DNA of 64,000 nucleotides. It comes from Tsuneonella rigui (GTDB lineage: Bacteria > Pseudomonadota > Alphaproteobacteria > Sphingomonadales > Sphingomonadaceae). The notes beneath the pieces were generated by a model. The model ran no database searches, was not told where the DNA came from, and was given only the letters and a program-made list of their open reading frames with translations. Numbering within the stretch: the first letter of the stretch is position 1; every line of letters starts with the position of its first letter. Made by a program: the position numbers and the translations under genes. The stretch covers positions 1 through 64,000 of the forward strand of contig NZ_RSEL01000020.1 in NCBI RefSeq assembly GCF_003958625.1. The letters are read 5' to 3'. This document shows, piece by piece, positions 1 to 7,085 of the stretch.

Positions 1-552
1 GGTGGCGGCGGGCGCGGTGGCCGTGGCGGCGGCATGGGCGGCTTCGGCGGTCCGGGTGACGGGCAGGGCCGCTGGAACCTGTCGGTTTACCACACGATCG
101 AGCTCGAAAACCGCGCGCTGATCGCGCCGGGCGTGCCCGAGCTCGATCTGCTCGCCGGCGATGGCCTCAGCGACGGCGGCGTGTCGAAGCACAAGCTCGA
201 GCTCGACGCCGGCGTGTTCAAGGACGGCCTCGGCGCGCGTCTCTCGGCCAACTATCTCTCGGGCACCACGGTGCGTGGCAGCGGGTTGCCGGGATCGAGC
301 GACCTGCGGTTCGGCGACCTCGCCACCTTCAACCTCAATTTCTTCGCCGATCTGGCGCAGCAGAAGTGGCTGACCGGCGACGGCGATCCGGGGTTCTGGA
401 AGGGCGCCCGGTTGAGCCTCCGCATCAACAACCTGTTCGACGCGCACCAGCGGGTGACTGACGAGAACGGGGTGGTGCCGCTGCGCTACCAGCCCGCGCT
501 GATCGATCCCACCGGCCGCTCGTTCGCGATCCAGTTCCGCAAGATGTTCTGA
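1..552 (+). CDS. TonB-dependent receptor, C-terminal fragment (5' end outside window)
   Basis: This is the last 183 residues of an outer-membrane beta-barrel receptor whose beginning lies left of the window. The frame is open from base 1. The visible part starts with a Gly/Arg-rich run (GGGRGGRGGGMGGFGG), then alternating amphipathic strands typical of TonB-dependent receptor barrels (RWNLSVYHTIEL, LSLRINNLFD). The 'NLF' element near the end and the closing FAIQFRKMF, an aromatic C-terminal residue recognised by the BAM machinery, fit the last strands of such a barrel. The substrate cannot be deduced. The Gly-rich stretch probably lies in an extracellular loop, which is inference. A good ribosome-binding site for the next gene follows, so the receptor probably ends its own transcript. 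Confidence 0.85.
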   Translation, partial: GGGGRGGRGGGMGGFGGPGDGQGRWNLSVYHTIELENRALIAPGVPELDLLAGDGLSDGGVSKHKLELDAGVFKDGLGARLSANYLSGTTVRGSGLPGSSDLRFGDLATFNLNFFADLAQQKWLTGDGDPGFWKGARLSLRINNLFDAHQRVTDENGVVPLRYQPALIDPTGRSFAIQFRKMF

Positions 553-635
553 CCTCGGGCGCGCTTTGTCGCGTCCTTGCAATGCACTAGCCACTCTCCG
601 CGCTAGTCGCCGTCCCACAAGCAGGGGAGGGGTCG

Positions 636-1094
636 ATGAACGGTGTTTCCGTGGGAATGATTGCGCTCGGGCTAGCGATCTTCGCCTTCGGGTGGTGGCG
701 CTATAGCGTGGCGGTGAAGCGCAGCGAGGCCGCCGCGGGCACCTGGCGGCAGGTTCCGGGCACGCTGCACGAAGCGTCGGTGCGCGAGGAAGTCACGTGG
801 GACACCGACAACGACCGGGTGACGGAATACCACCCGGCGGTGCGCTACTCGTTCCAGGCCAATGGCGGCGAGCACGAAGGCTCGCGCGCGTTCCTCTCGC
901 GCGCCAAGTTCGACAGCGAGCGCGATGCGAAGGCGTGGCAGGCCAAGGTCAAGCCGGGCCCGGTCACTGTCTGGCATGACCCCGCCGATCCGGCGAACTG
1001 CGTGCTTGAAGTCGACCGCCCGACCAAGGCCGCGTTGTTCGTCGGCGGAGCGTTCGCGTTTTTCCTGATCGCTGGCGCGCTACTCGCCGGCTAA
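636..1094 (+). CDS. DUF3592 domain membrane protein
   Basis: A 152-residue protein with a hydrophobic segment at each end (about residues 5-24 and 131-150) and a soluble domain between them. The middle carries the pattern of DUF3592 proteins: a 'YHPAVRYSFQANGGEHEG' strand pair and, later, 'VTVWHDPADPANCVLE', corresponding to the family's V-x-V-x-Y/H-D-P-x-x-P element. It probably sits in the inner membrane with the domain on one face; the function of the family is unknown. The ATG follows a strong purine-rich ribosome-binding site (AGGGGAGGGGTCG). The gene converges on the hydrolase on the other strand with only three bases between the stop codons, leaving no room for a separate terminator. 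Confidence 0.75.
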   Translation: MNGVSVGMIALGLAIFAFGWWRYSVAVKRSEAAAGTWRQVPGTLHEASVREEVTWDTDNDRVTEYHPAVRYSFQANGGEHEGSRAFLSRAKFDSERDAKAWQAKVKPGPVTVWHDPADPANCVLEVDRPTKAALFVGGAFAFFLIAGALLAG

Positions 1095-1097
1095 AGT

Positions 1098-1907
1098 TCA
1101 GTTCAGCGTGGTGCGCGGAAACGCGAACGCCGCGCACCCGCTCGCCACGAACGGCTTCCACTCGCCCTCGGGCTGCGCCAGCCGGTCGGCAATGGCGTAC
1201 ATCACCGCCGGATTGACGCCGAGGCCGATGTGGCTCGCGAACACCTCGATGTTCTCGGTCTGCGGGTTGTCGCCCGGGTGCTGGACCGAACCGCGCCAGT
1301 GCACGACGCCGTCCGCCTTGGTCAGGATCGAGGTGGTCGGCACCGGGGGCGCGTCGGCAAGCTTCTTGAACTTGCCGCTCTTCATCGGCTCGGGCTTCTT
1401 GCCGTTGATCGCCTCGAAGATCGGCCGCGCATTGGTGAAGTTGCGATTGTCGCTGATCGGGCTGCCGAGCGTGATCACCTGGCGGACGTGCTCTGGCAGC
1501 TGCTTGGCGAGCTCGCGCGCGAACACGCCGCCCAGGCTCCACCCAATGATCGAAATCTTGCCGCCGGTCCGGGCCGCGAGATCGCGCACACAGCGCGCCA
1601 TCGCCTCGACCCGCTCATTGTCGACGCGCAGATTGCGGCCGAGCTCCCACCCGGCGACTTCGTAGCCGAGCTGCTTGAGCAGGCGGCGCATCGGTACGGT
1701 CGAGCTGTCGGTCGCCATGAACCCGGGCAGCACCAGCACGCCGTGCCCATCGCCACGCGGCAGGAACGAGAGCAGGGGGCGCAGCGCGTAAAACGCGGCG
1801 AGCTCGCCCAGCGCGCGGCTCGGCTCGGTCAGCGCGAGCAGCTTGCTCGGCGGATGGGCGCCGCGTTTGCTGGCGGGACGCGCCTTGGTGGCGGTGGCTG
1901 CGGTCAT
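1098..1907 (-). CDS. alpha/beta hydrolase coupled to wax-ester synthase
   Basis: A 269-residue alpha/beta-fold hydrolase. The nucleophile elbow reads G-W-S-L-G with Ser124 as candidate nucleophile, preceded by an oxyanion-type 'VLPGFMA' turn near residue 60. It resembles lipase/PGAP1-like esterases that recognise a hydrophobic acyl ester; the substrate is not known. The start is taken at 1907 because ATG overlaps the stop of the upstream wax-ester synthase gene as ATGA, the signature of translational coupling; the frame stays open further upstream but only inside that gene. The N-terminus (MTAATATKARPASKRG) is basic and Ala-rich, like the tail of the synthase encoded just before it. A role in acylglycerol or wax-ester turnover is inferred from this pairing. 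Confidence 0.8.
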   Translation of the reverse strand: MTAATATKARPASKRGAHPPSKLLALTEPSRALGELAAFYALRPLLSFLPRGDGHGVLVLPGFMATDSSTVPMRRLLKQLGYEVAGWELGRNLRVDNERVEAMARCVRDLAARTGGKISIIGWSLGGVFARELAKQLPEHVRQVITLGSPISDNRNFTNARPIFEAINGKKPEPMKSGKFKKLADAPPVPTTSILTKADGVVHWRGSVQHPGDNPQTENIEVFASHIGLGVNPAVMYAIADRLAQPEGEWKPFVASGCAAFAFPRTTLN

Positions 1908-3487
1908 GTGATGGATTTCCTGTTCGAAGCCGCGCGCTTGGCGGCCGGTTTCGTTTTGGAACGGGTCGCGGCGGGTTTGGTGCCCGTCTTGTCTTTTGTT
2001 GAGGCGGTCTTGGCGGCCTTGGAAACCTTGGCGGGTGTGGACGGGGCCTTCGCCGCCGGCCGGCCGCCCTTCGCCGCGTCGCGGAGCTCCTCGAAGCTCT
2101 CCTCGATGCACTGAGCGTAGAACTCGGGATCGGGCATGAGCTCGCGGCACCCGGTGAAGGCGATCGTCGCCTCGTCGGTGTACGATTGCACCACGTGGGC
2201 GAGGCCCATGCCGTCGGTCAGGCAGACGAGGCCCATCATGCTTTCGAGCCGCGCGCCGGTCGAATAGATCGGCACCGGCGGGCCGGGCACATTGGTCACC
2301 ACGGTGGTAAAGGGCGGGCCCATGCGGTTGGCGAGGCCGAGCCGGGTGTAGAGCTGCGCGCCCAGCGACATGTAGAGCGCGGGCGAGACCTTGCTCACTT
2401 CGGTCATGTTGCGCGCGCCGATCGCGTCGGTCATCGCCTTCGAATTCATCGTCCGCGAATGGACGAAGGCGAGCCGCTCGACCGGGTCTTCGATATGGGT
2501 GCCGAGCGGGGCGATCATCGCTGCGACCTGGTTGCCCATGTCGCCCTTCTCGTCCTTCGAGCGGACCGAGATCGGCGCCATCGCTGTCAGCGTCTTGTCG
2601 GGCAGGTCGTTCTTCGATTTGAGGTACTTGCGCAGCGCTCCTCCGATGATGGCGAGGAAGACGTCGTTGACCTTGCTCCCGTCCACTAGCTGGCGGATCG
2701 CCTTAATATCGGCCAGCGGCACGCTGCGCCCTTCGACCACCCGGTGCGCCGAGATCACCTTGTTGAAGCGAGTCTTGGGCGCAATCATCTCGCCCGAGAC
2801 ATTGAATTCCTTCGCCGCCAGCCCCTTGATCGCCTTGGCGATGCCCGGCGCGGCCTTCGCGGCGACCTGCAACTGCTTCATCGGGTTGGTCAGCGCGTTG
2901 AAGTAGCTCTTGCCGAGCAGCTCGGCCGGGTTGGGGATCTTCTCTGGCTTCCACGTGTCGGGTTTGCTCGGCGGCGGTTCGTTGGGATCGAGCGTGTGCA
3001 TCGCCTCCATCAGGTCGATGCCGCTCATGCCGTCGATCGCCGCGTGGTGGACCTTGGTCACCATCGCGAAGCAGCCCTTGGGCAGCCCTTCGATGCCGTC
3101 GAGCCCCTCGACCACGGTGAACTCCCACGGCGGGCGGGTGAGATCGAGGGGGCGGGCGAAGATGCGCGCGGCCTGGATGCACAGTTGCCGCCAGTCGCCG
3201 GGCTTGGGCAGCGCGACGTGGCGGACGTGGTATTCGAGATCGAAGTCCGGATCCTCGATCCAGTACGGATAGTCGAGGTCGAACGGCACCCGCACCAGCC
3301 GCTGGCGCACCGTCTTGGACAGCTGCAGCCGGCTCTCGAAGAAGTTCAGGATGTCCTTGAAGCGAACGAACCCGCCGGGCGCGGTCGCGGGGTTGTAGAT
3401 GAGGATCGAGCCGATGTGCATCGGCGAATTCTTCGTCTCGAGCGCGACGAAGCTCGCGTCCATGCCCTGCAGTTGCCGCAAGCGCAT
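1904..3487 (-). CDS. wax-ester synthase/diacylglycerol acyltransferase (WS/DGAT family)
   Basis: A 527-residue acyltransferase of the WS/DGAT family, which transfers an acyl group from acyl-CoA to a fatty alcohol or diacylglycerol to make storage lipid. The family active-site motif HHxxxDG is present as HHAAIDG (His147, His148, Asp152), and the N-terminus 'RQLQGMDASFVALET' matches the family start. The last 55-60 residues are an unusual Lys/Ala/Pro/Thr-rich tail resembling histone H1 or granule-binding tails. The start is uncertain: ATG at 3487 directly abuts an AGGAGG, giving no spacing, whereas the in-frame TTG at 3481 has ideal 6-base spacing and would give MRQLQGMDAS. The stop overlaps the hydrolase ATG. 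Confidence 0.88.
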   Translation of the reverse strand: MRLRQLQGMDASFVALETKNSPMHIGSILIYNPATAPGGFVRFKDILNFFESRLQLSKTVRQRLVRVPFDLDYPYWIEDPDFDLEYHVRHVALPKPGDWRQLCIQAARIFARPLDLTRPPWEFTVVEGLDGIEGLPKGCFAMVTKVHHAAIDGMSGIDLMEAMHTLDPNEPPPSKPDTWKPEKIPNPAELLGKSYFNALTNPMKQLQVAAKAAPGIAKAIKGLAAKEFNVSGEMIAPKTRFNKVISAHRVVEGRSVPLADIKAIRQLVDGSKVNDVFLAIIGGALRKYLKSKNDLPDKTLTAMAPISVRSKDEKGDMGNQVAAMIAPLGTHIEDPVERLAFVHSRTMNSKAMTDAIGARNMTEVSKVSPALYMSLGAQLYTRLGLANRMGPPFTTVVTNVPGPPVPIYSTGARLESMMGLVCLTDGMGLAHVVQSYTDEATIAFTGCRELMPDPEFYAQCIEESFEELRDAAKGGRPAAKAPSTPAKVSKAAKTASTKDKTGTKPAATRSKTKPAAKRAASNRKSIT

Positions 3488-3569
3488 CCTCCTGTTGCCG
3501 GTTTGCCCGGTCGGAGGGCGAGAGTAACACAAGTCAGAGTCTTGGCAATGCGGGGCCCAAAAACACTAC

Positions 3570-3660
3570 GTCACCCCGGACCTGATCCGGGGTGGTGCTT
3601 TTCTTCTGCGGGACGCCTGAAGGCAGCACTGGCCCGGATCAAGTCCGGGCCGACGGGGAG
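3570..3660. repeat. dispersed ~92-bp palindromic element, copy A
   Basis: A self-complementary element starting GTCACCCCGGACCTGATCC and ending GGATCAAGTCCGGGCCGAC, with inner complementary blocks GGTGCTTTTCTT and GGCAGCAC. It lies between the 3' end of the flavoprotein gene and the 5' side of the WS/DGAT gene. Two further copies occur at 6853-6945 and 11798-11890 in the same orientation. Read as protein, such elements give the 'HPGLDPG' peptide often seen in spurious alphaproteobacterial gene models. Confidence 0.85.
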
Positions 3661-3662
3661 AG

Positions 3663-4820
3663 TTAGAGCGCTTCTCCCGCCGCCACCCCGCTCGCCCAAG
3701 CCCACTGGAAGTTGTAGCCGCCGAGCCAGCCGGTCACGTCGACCGCCTCGCCGATAGCGTAGAGTCCAGGCACCTTCCTCGCCTCCATCGTCTGCGACGA
3801 CAGCTCGGCGGTGGAGATGCCACCGAAGGTGACCTCGGCCTTGGCGAAACCCTCGGTGCCGGTGGGGTGGAAGGTCCACGCAGCCAGCTTTGCCTCGGCC
3901 TCGCGCAGCGTCTTGTCCGGCGAGTTAGCGAGTTCGGCGGTGCAACCGAGCCGTTCGGCCAGGATGTCGGCCAACCGGTCCGACAGCGCCTCGCGCAGGA
4001 GCGAGCGGAGCGTAGCGCGAGGGTTCGTGCGCTTCGCCTCGAGCAGCCAGCCAGTGGACCGGCCGGGAAGGAAATCGATCGCAATCGGCTCGCCCGGTTT
4101 CCAGTAGCTGGAGACCTGCAGGATCGCCGGACCCGACAGGCCGCGGTGGGTGAAGAGCGCGGCCTCGGCGAAGCGCGCCTTGCCGGCGCTTGCCAACACG
4201 GGCGCGGAAACGCCGGAAATCTCCCGAAAAAGCACTTCCTCGCCGCCGAGCGTCAGCGGTACGAGGGCCGGGCGCGGCTCGACCACCTTGAGCCCGCACT
4301 GTCGCGCAAGATCGTAGGCGAAGCCGGTCGCGCCCATTTTGGGGATCGACGGCCCGCCGGTGGCGATCACCAGCGCGGGGGCGGACACGTCGCCGATGCG
4401 GAACAGGCTATTGGAGTGATCGACCGCGCCGACGTCGACCCCGCAGCGCAACTCGACACCTCCCTTACCACACTCCGTCAGCAGCATCTCGACGATCTGC
4501 CGCGCCGAACCGTCGCAGAACAGCTGGCCAAGCGTCTTCTCGTGCCAGGCGATGCCGTAGCTTTCGACCAGCTCAAGAAAATCGGCCGCCGTGTACCGCG
4601 CCAGCGCCGACTTCGCGAAATGCGGATTGGCCGACAGGTAGCGGTCGGGCGCGGTGTGGAGGTTGGTGAAATTGCAACGCCCGCCGCCCGAAATCAGGAT
4701 CTTCTTGCCCGGAGCTTCCGCCTTTTCGAGCACCACCACCCGCTTGCCGCGCTGACCCGCACGCGCGGCGCACATCAGGCCCGCCGCACCGCCGCCGAGG
4801 ATGATCGCATCGTATTCCAT
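3663..4820 (-). CDS. BaiN/HI0933-type NAD(P)/FAD-dependent oxidoreductase
   Basis: A 385-residue flavoprotein of the HI0933/BaiN/YhiN family. The FAD-binding Rossmann motif is at the very start (MEYDAIILGGGAAGLMCAA), followed by the family signature 'KKILISGGGRCNFTN' around residues 50-64. The end has the second dinucleotide segment 'GLYAIGEAVDVTGWLGGYN', also typical. One characterised member family (BaiN) reduces bile-acid intermediates, but most members have no proven substrate, so only a cytosolic flavin oxidoreductase can be claimed. The start at 4820 puts the GxGxxG motif at the usual distance; an upstream in-frame ATG (4871) would add 17 unrelated residues. It is divergent from uvrC across 53 bases. 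Confidence 0.85.
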   Translation of the reverse strand: MEYDAIILGGGAAGLMCAARAGQRGKRVVVLEKAEAPGKKILISGGGRCNFTNLHTAPDRYLSANPHFAKSALARYTAADFLELVESYGIAWHEKTLGQLFCDGSARQIVEMLLTECGKGGVELRCGVDVGAVDHSNSLFRIGDVSAPALVIATGGPSIPKMGATGFAYDLARQCGLKVVEPRPALVPLTLGGEEVLFREISGVSAPVLASAGKARFAEAALFTHRGLSGPAILQVSSYWKPGEPIAIDFLPGRSTGWLLEAKRTNPRATLRSLLREALSDRLADILAERLGCTAELANSPDKTLREAEAKLAAWTFHPTGTEGFAKAEVTFGGISTAELSSQTMEARKVPGLYAIGEAVDVTGWLGGYNFQWAWASGVAAGEAL

Positions 4821-4873
4821 TGCCCGCGCGCCTAGGGCTTCCCTTTCGCCGACGCGACTCTTAGCTGGCATCC

Positions 4874-6832
4874 ATGTCGCGCACCGAAGCCGGAACCCCG
4901 CCCAACCCGCGCGGCCAGGAACGCTTCCTCGAGGAGCGGGCGACCTACACGGTCAAGGGCGCCGGCGCGCAGCCCGATATCGAGGCGGGGGTGGCGGCGA
5001 TCCGCGACACCGTCCGCACGCTGAAGCCCAAGCCCGGCGTCTACCGCATGCTCGATGCGCGCGGCGACGTGCTCTACGTCGGCAAGGCGCGCAGCCTGAA
5101 GGCGCGGGTGGCGAACTATACCCAGGTGAAGGCGCTCTCCACCCGATTGAAGCGGATGGTCAGCCAGACCCGCGGCATGGAGATCGTCACGACGAACTCC
5201 GAGGCCGAGGCGCTGCTGCTCGAAGCGCAGCTGATCAAGCGCTTCCGCCCGCCCTACAACGTGCTGCTGCGCGACGACAAAAGCTTCCCCTTCATCCTCC
5301 TGCGCGCCGATCATGCCTTTCCGCGCATCCAGAAGCACCGCGGCGCGCGGCGCAGCAAGGGCAACTACTACGGCCCGTTCGCCAGCGCGGGCAGCGTCAA
5401 CACCACGATCAACGCGTTGCAGAAGCTGTTCCTCTTGAGGAGCTGCACCGACAGCTTCTTCGCCCGCCGCGACCGGCCGTGCCTGCTCTACCAGATCAAG
5501 CGCTGCAGTGCCCCGTGTGTCGGCCGGATCGACGAGGCCGGCTATGCCGAGCTGGTCGCCGAGACCAAAGACTTCCTCTCCGGCAAATCCGGCGCGGTGC
5601 AGAAGAAGATCGAGACCCAGATGGCCGCCGCCGCCGCCGATCTCGACTTCGAGCGCGCGGCGATGCTGCGCGACCGGCTGCGCGCGGCGACCGCGATCCA
5701 GGGCAGCCAGGCGATCAACGCCGCCGGGGTGGGCGATGCCGACGTGTTCGCGCTCGCCAGCAAGGGCGGGCAGATGGGCATCCAGGCGTTCTTCGTCCGC
5801 GGCGGGCAGAACTGGGGCCACCGCGCGTTCTTTCCCAGCCACGTCGAGGGCGAGACCGAGGCGGATGTGCTCGCCGACGTGCTCGCGCAGTTCTACGAGG
5901 AAGTCCCGCCGCCGCGCACCATCCTGCTCGACCGCAAGCTCCCCGAGGGCGAGCTGCTGGCCGAGGCGCTGTGCGAAAGCGCGGGCCACCGGGTCGAGAT
6001 CAGCGTCCCCCAGCGCGGCGACCGGCGGCGACTGATGGCGCAGGCCCAGCGCAACGCGATCGAGGCGCTTGATCGCCGCCTCGCCGAAAGCGGCACCAAG
6101 GCGAAGATCATGCGCGAGCTCGCCGACTTCCTCGAGCTCAGCGACGCGCCCGACCGGATCGAGGTCTACGACAACAGCCACATCCAGGGCACCAAGGCGG
6201 TCGGCGCTATGATCGTCGCCGGGCCCGAGGGCTACCGCAAGGGCCAGTACCGCAAGTTCAATATCAAGACCGCGCAGACCAACGACGATTTCGCGATGAT
6301 GCGCGAGGTGATGACCCGCCGCTTCGCCCGCGCGCTGGAGGAAGATCCCGACCGCAGCCAGGAGCGCGGCAGCGGCGTGTGGCCCGACCTCGTGCTGATC
6401 GACGGCGGCAAGGGCCAGATGTCGAGTGTCAAGGACGCGCTGGAGGAGCTCGGCATCGAGGACGTGCCGCTGATCGCCATCGCCAAGGGCCCGCATCACG
6501 GGCGCGAAGGGCGCGAGGTGTTCCACTTTCCCGACGGCCGCGAGAAGACCCTGCCGACCAACTCGCCGCTGCTGTTCTACCTCCAGACCCTACGCGACGA
6601 AGTCCACCGCTTCGCCATCGGCGCCCACCGCGCCAAGCGCAGCCGCGCGATCAGCGCCTCCCCGCTGGACGAAATCCCCGGCATCGGTCCGGGGCGGAAA
6701 CGGGCGCTGCTACTGCACTTCGGAACCGCGGGGAAGGTGAGGGCGGCGGCGCTGGAGGATCTGAAGCGCACGCCAGGGATCAGCGAGGGCGTCGCGCAGA
6801 AGATTTACGATTTCTATCACCCTGCGGGGTGA
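4874..6832 (+). CDS. uvrC: excinuclease ABC subunit C
   Basis: UvrC (652 residues) makes the two incisions around a lesion marked by UvrAB in nucleotide-excision repair. Domains in order: GIY-YIG nuclease (KPGVYRML at about 53-60, LYVGKARSLKARVANY at about 67-82), which cuts 3'; a Cys-containing linker (CLLYQIKRCSAPCVG); the UVR helix pair that binds UvrB (about 250-275); the RNase H-like 5' nuclease with 'RIEVYDNSHIQG' and 'DLVLIDGGKGQ'; and tandem helix-hairpin-helix motifs at the end (IPGIGPGRKRALL, TPGISEGVAQKI). About 50 residues precede the nuclease domain, longer than in E. coli but common in alphaproteobacteria, so a later start cannot be excluded. The gene ends in repeat-rich intergenic DNA. 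Confidence 0.96.
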   Translation: MSRTEAGTPPNPRGQERFLEERATYTVKGAGAQPDIEAGVAAIRDTVRTLKPKPGVYRMLDARGDVLYVGKARSLKARVANYTQVKALSTRLKRMVSQTRGMEIVTTNSEAEALLLEAQLIKRFRPPYNVLLRDDKSFPFILLRADHAFPRIQKHRGARRSKGNYYGPFASAGSVNTTINALQKLFLLRSCTDSFFARRDRPCLLYQIKRCSAPCVGRIDEAGYAELVAETKDFLSGKSGAVQKKIETQMAAAAADLDFERAAMLRDRLRAATAIQGSQAINAAGVGDADVFALASKGGQMGIQAFFVRGGQNWGHRAFFPSHVEGETEADVLADVLAQFYEEVPPPRTILLDRKLPEGELLAEALCESAGHRVEISVPQRGDRRRLMAQAQRNAIEALDRRLAESGTKAKIMRELADFLELSDAPDRIEVYDNSHIQGTKAVGAMIVAGPEGYRKGQYRKFNIKTAQTNDDFAMMREVMTRRFARALEEDPDRSQERGSGVWPDLVLIDGGKGQMSSVKDALEELGIEDVPLIAIAKGPHHGREGREVFHFPDGREKTLPTNSPLLFYLQTLRDEVHRFAIGAHRAKRSRAISASPLDEIPGIGPGRKRALLLHFGTAGKVRAAALEDLKRTPGISEGVAQKIYDFYHPAG

Positions 6833-6852
6833 GGGATACCCTACCACACTTC

Positions 6853-6945
6853 GTCGCCCCGGACTTGATCCGGGGCCGGTGCTGTTCTTCGGACGCGGCG
6901 CTGAAAGGAAGCACCACCCCGGATCAAGTCCGGGGTGACGGAGAG
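6853..6945. repeat. dispersed ~92-bp palindromic element, copy B
   Basis: Second copy of the element at 3570-3660: it opens with GTCGCCCCGGACTTGATCC and closes with GGATCAAGTCCGGGGTGAC, with the inner GGTGCT...AGCACC pair. It lies between the convergent 3' ends of uvrC and the CHAT-protein gene, where a transcript from either side would fold into a long stem. It could therefore act as a terminator or mRNA-stabilising structure, although there is no U-tract. Confidence 0.85.
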
Positions 6946-6958
6946 TAAGCGAATAGTG

Positions 6959-7079
6959 CCCTCTCCCCTTGAGGGAGAGGGTTGGGAGAGGGGTCCGCCG
7001 CGCCAGCGGCGGCTTGCGCCGCCGACCCCTCTCCCTCCGCGCCTGACGGCGCTCCTCCCTCTCCCTCAAGGGGAGAGGG
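6959..7079. repeat. long inverted repeat with 23-bp arms
   Basis: The left arm CCCTCTCCCCTTGAGGGAGA (6959 onward) is the exact reverse complement of the right arm ending at 7079, and each arm is nearly palindromic in itself. Between them is a second inverted pair (GAGAGGGGTC / GACCCCTCTC) and a small GCCGCC/GGCGGC stem. The whole folds into a multi-branched cruciform. It is a different family from the 92-bp elements next to it and ends four bases before the stop codon of the CHAT gene. This is probably a REP-like dispersed element. Confidence 0.8.
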
Positions 7080-7085
7080 CTAGGT

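Noticed and set aside
3533-3662. Peptides containing HPGLDPG encoded in several frames near 3600, 6880 and 11850
   Set aside because: They are translations of the dispersed palindromic repeats and are not genes.
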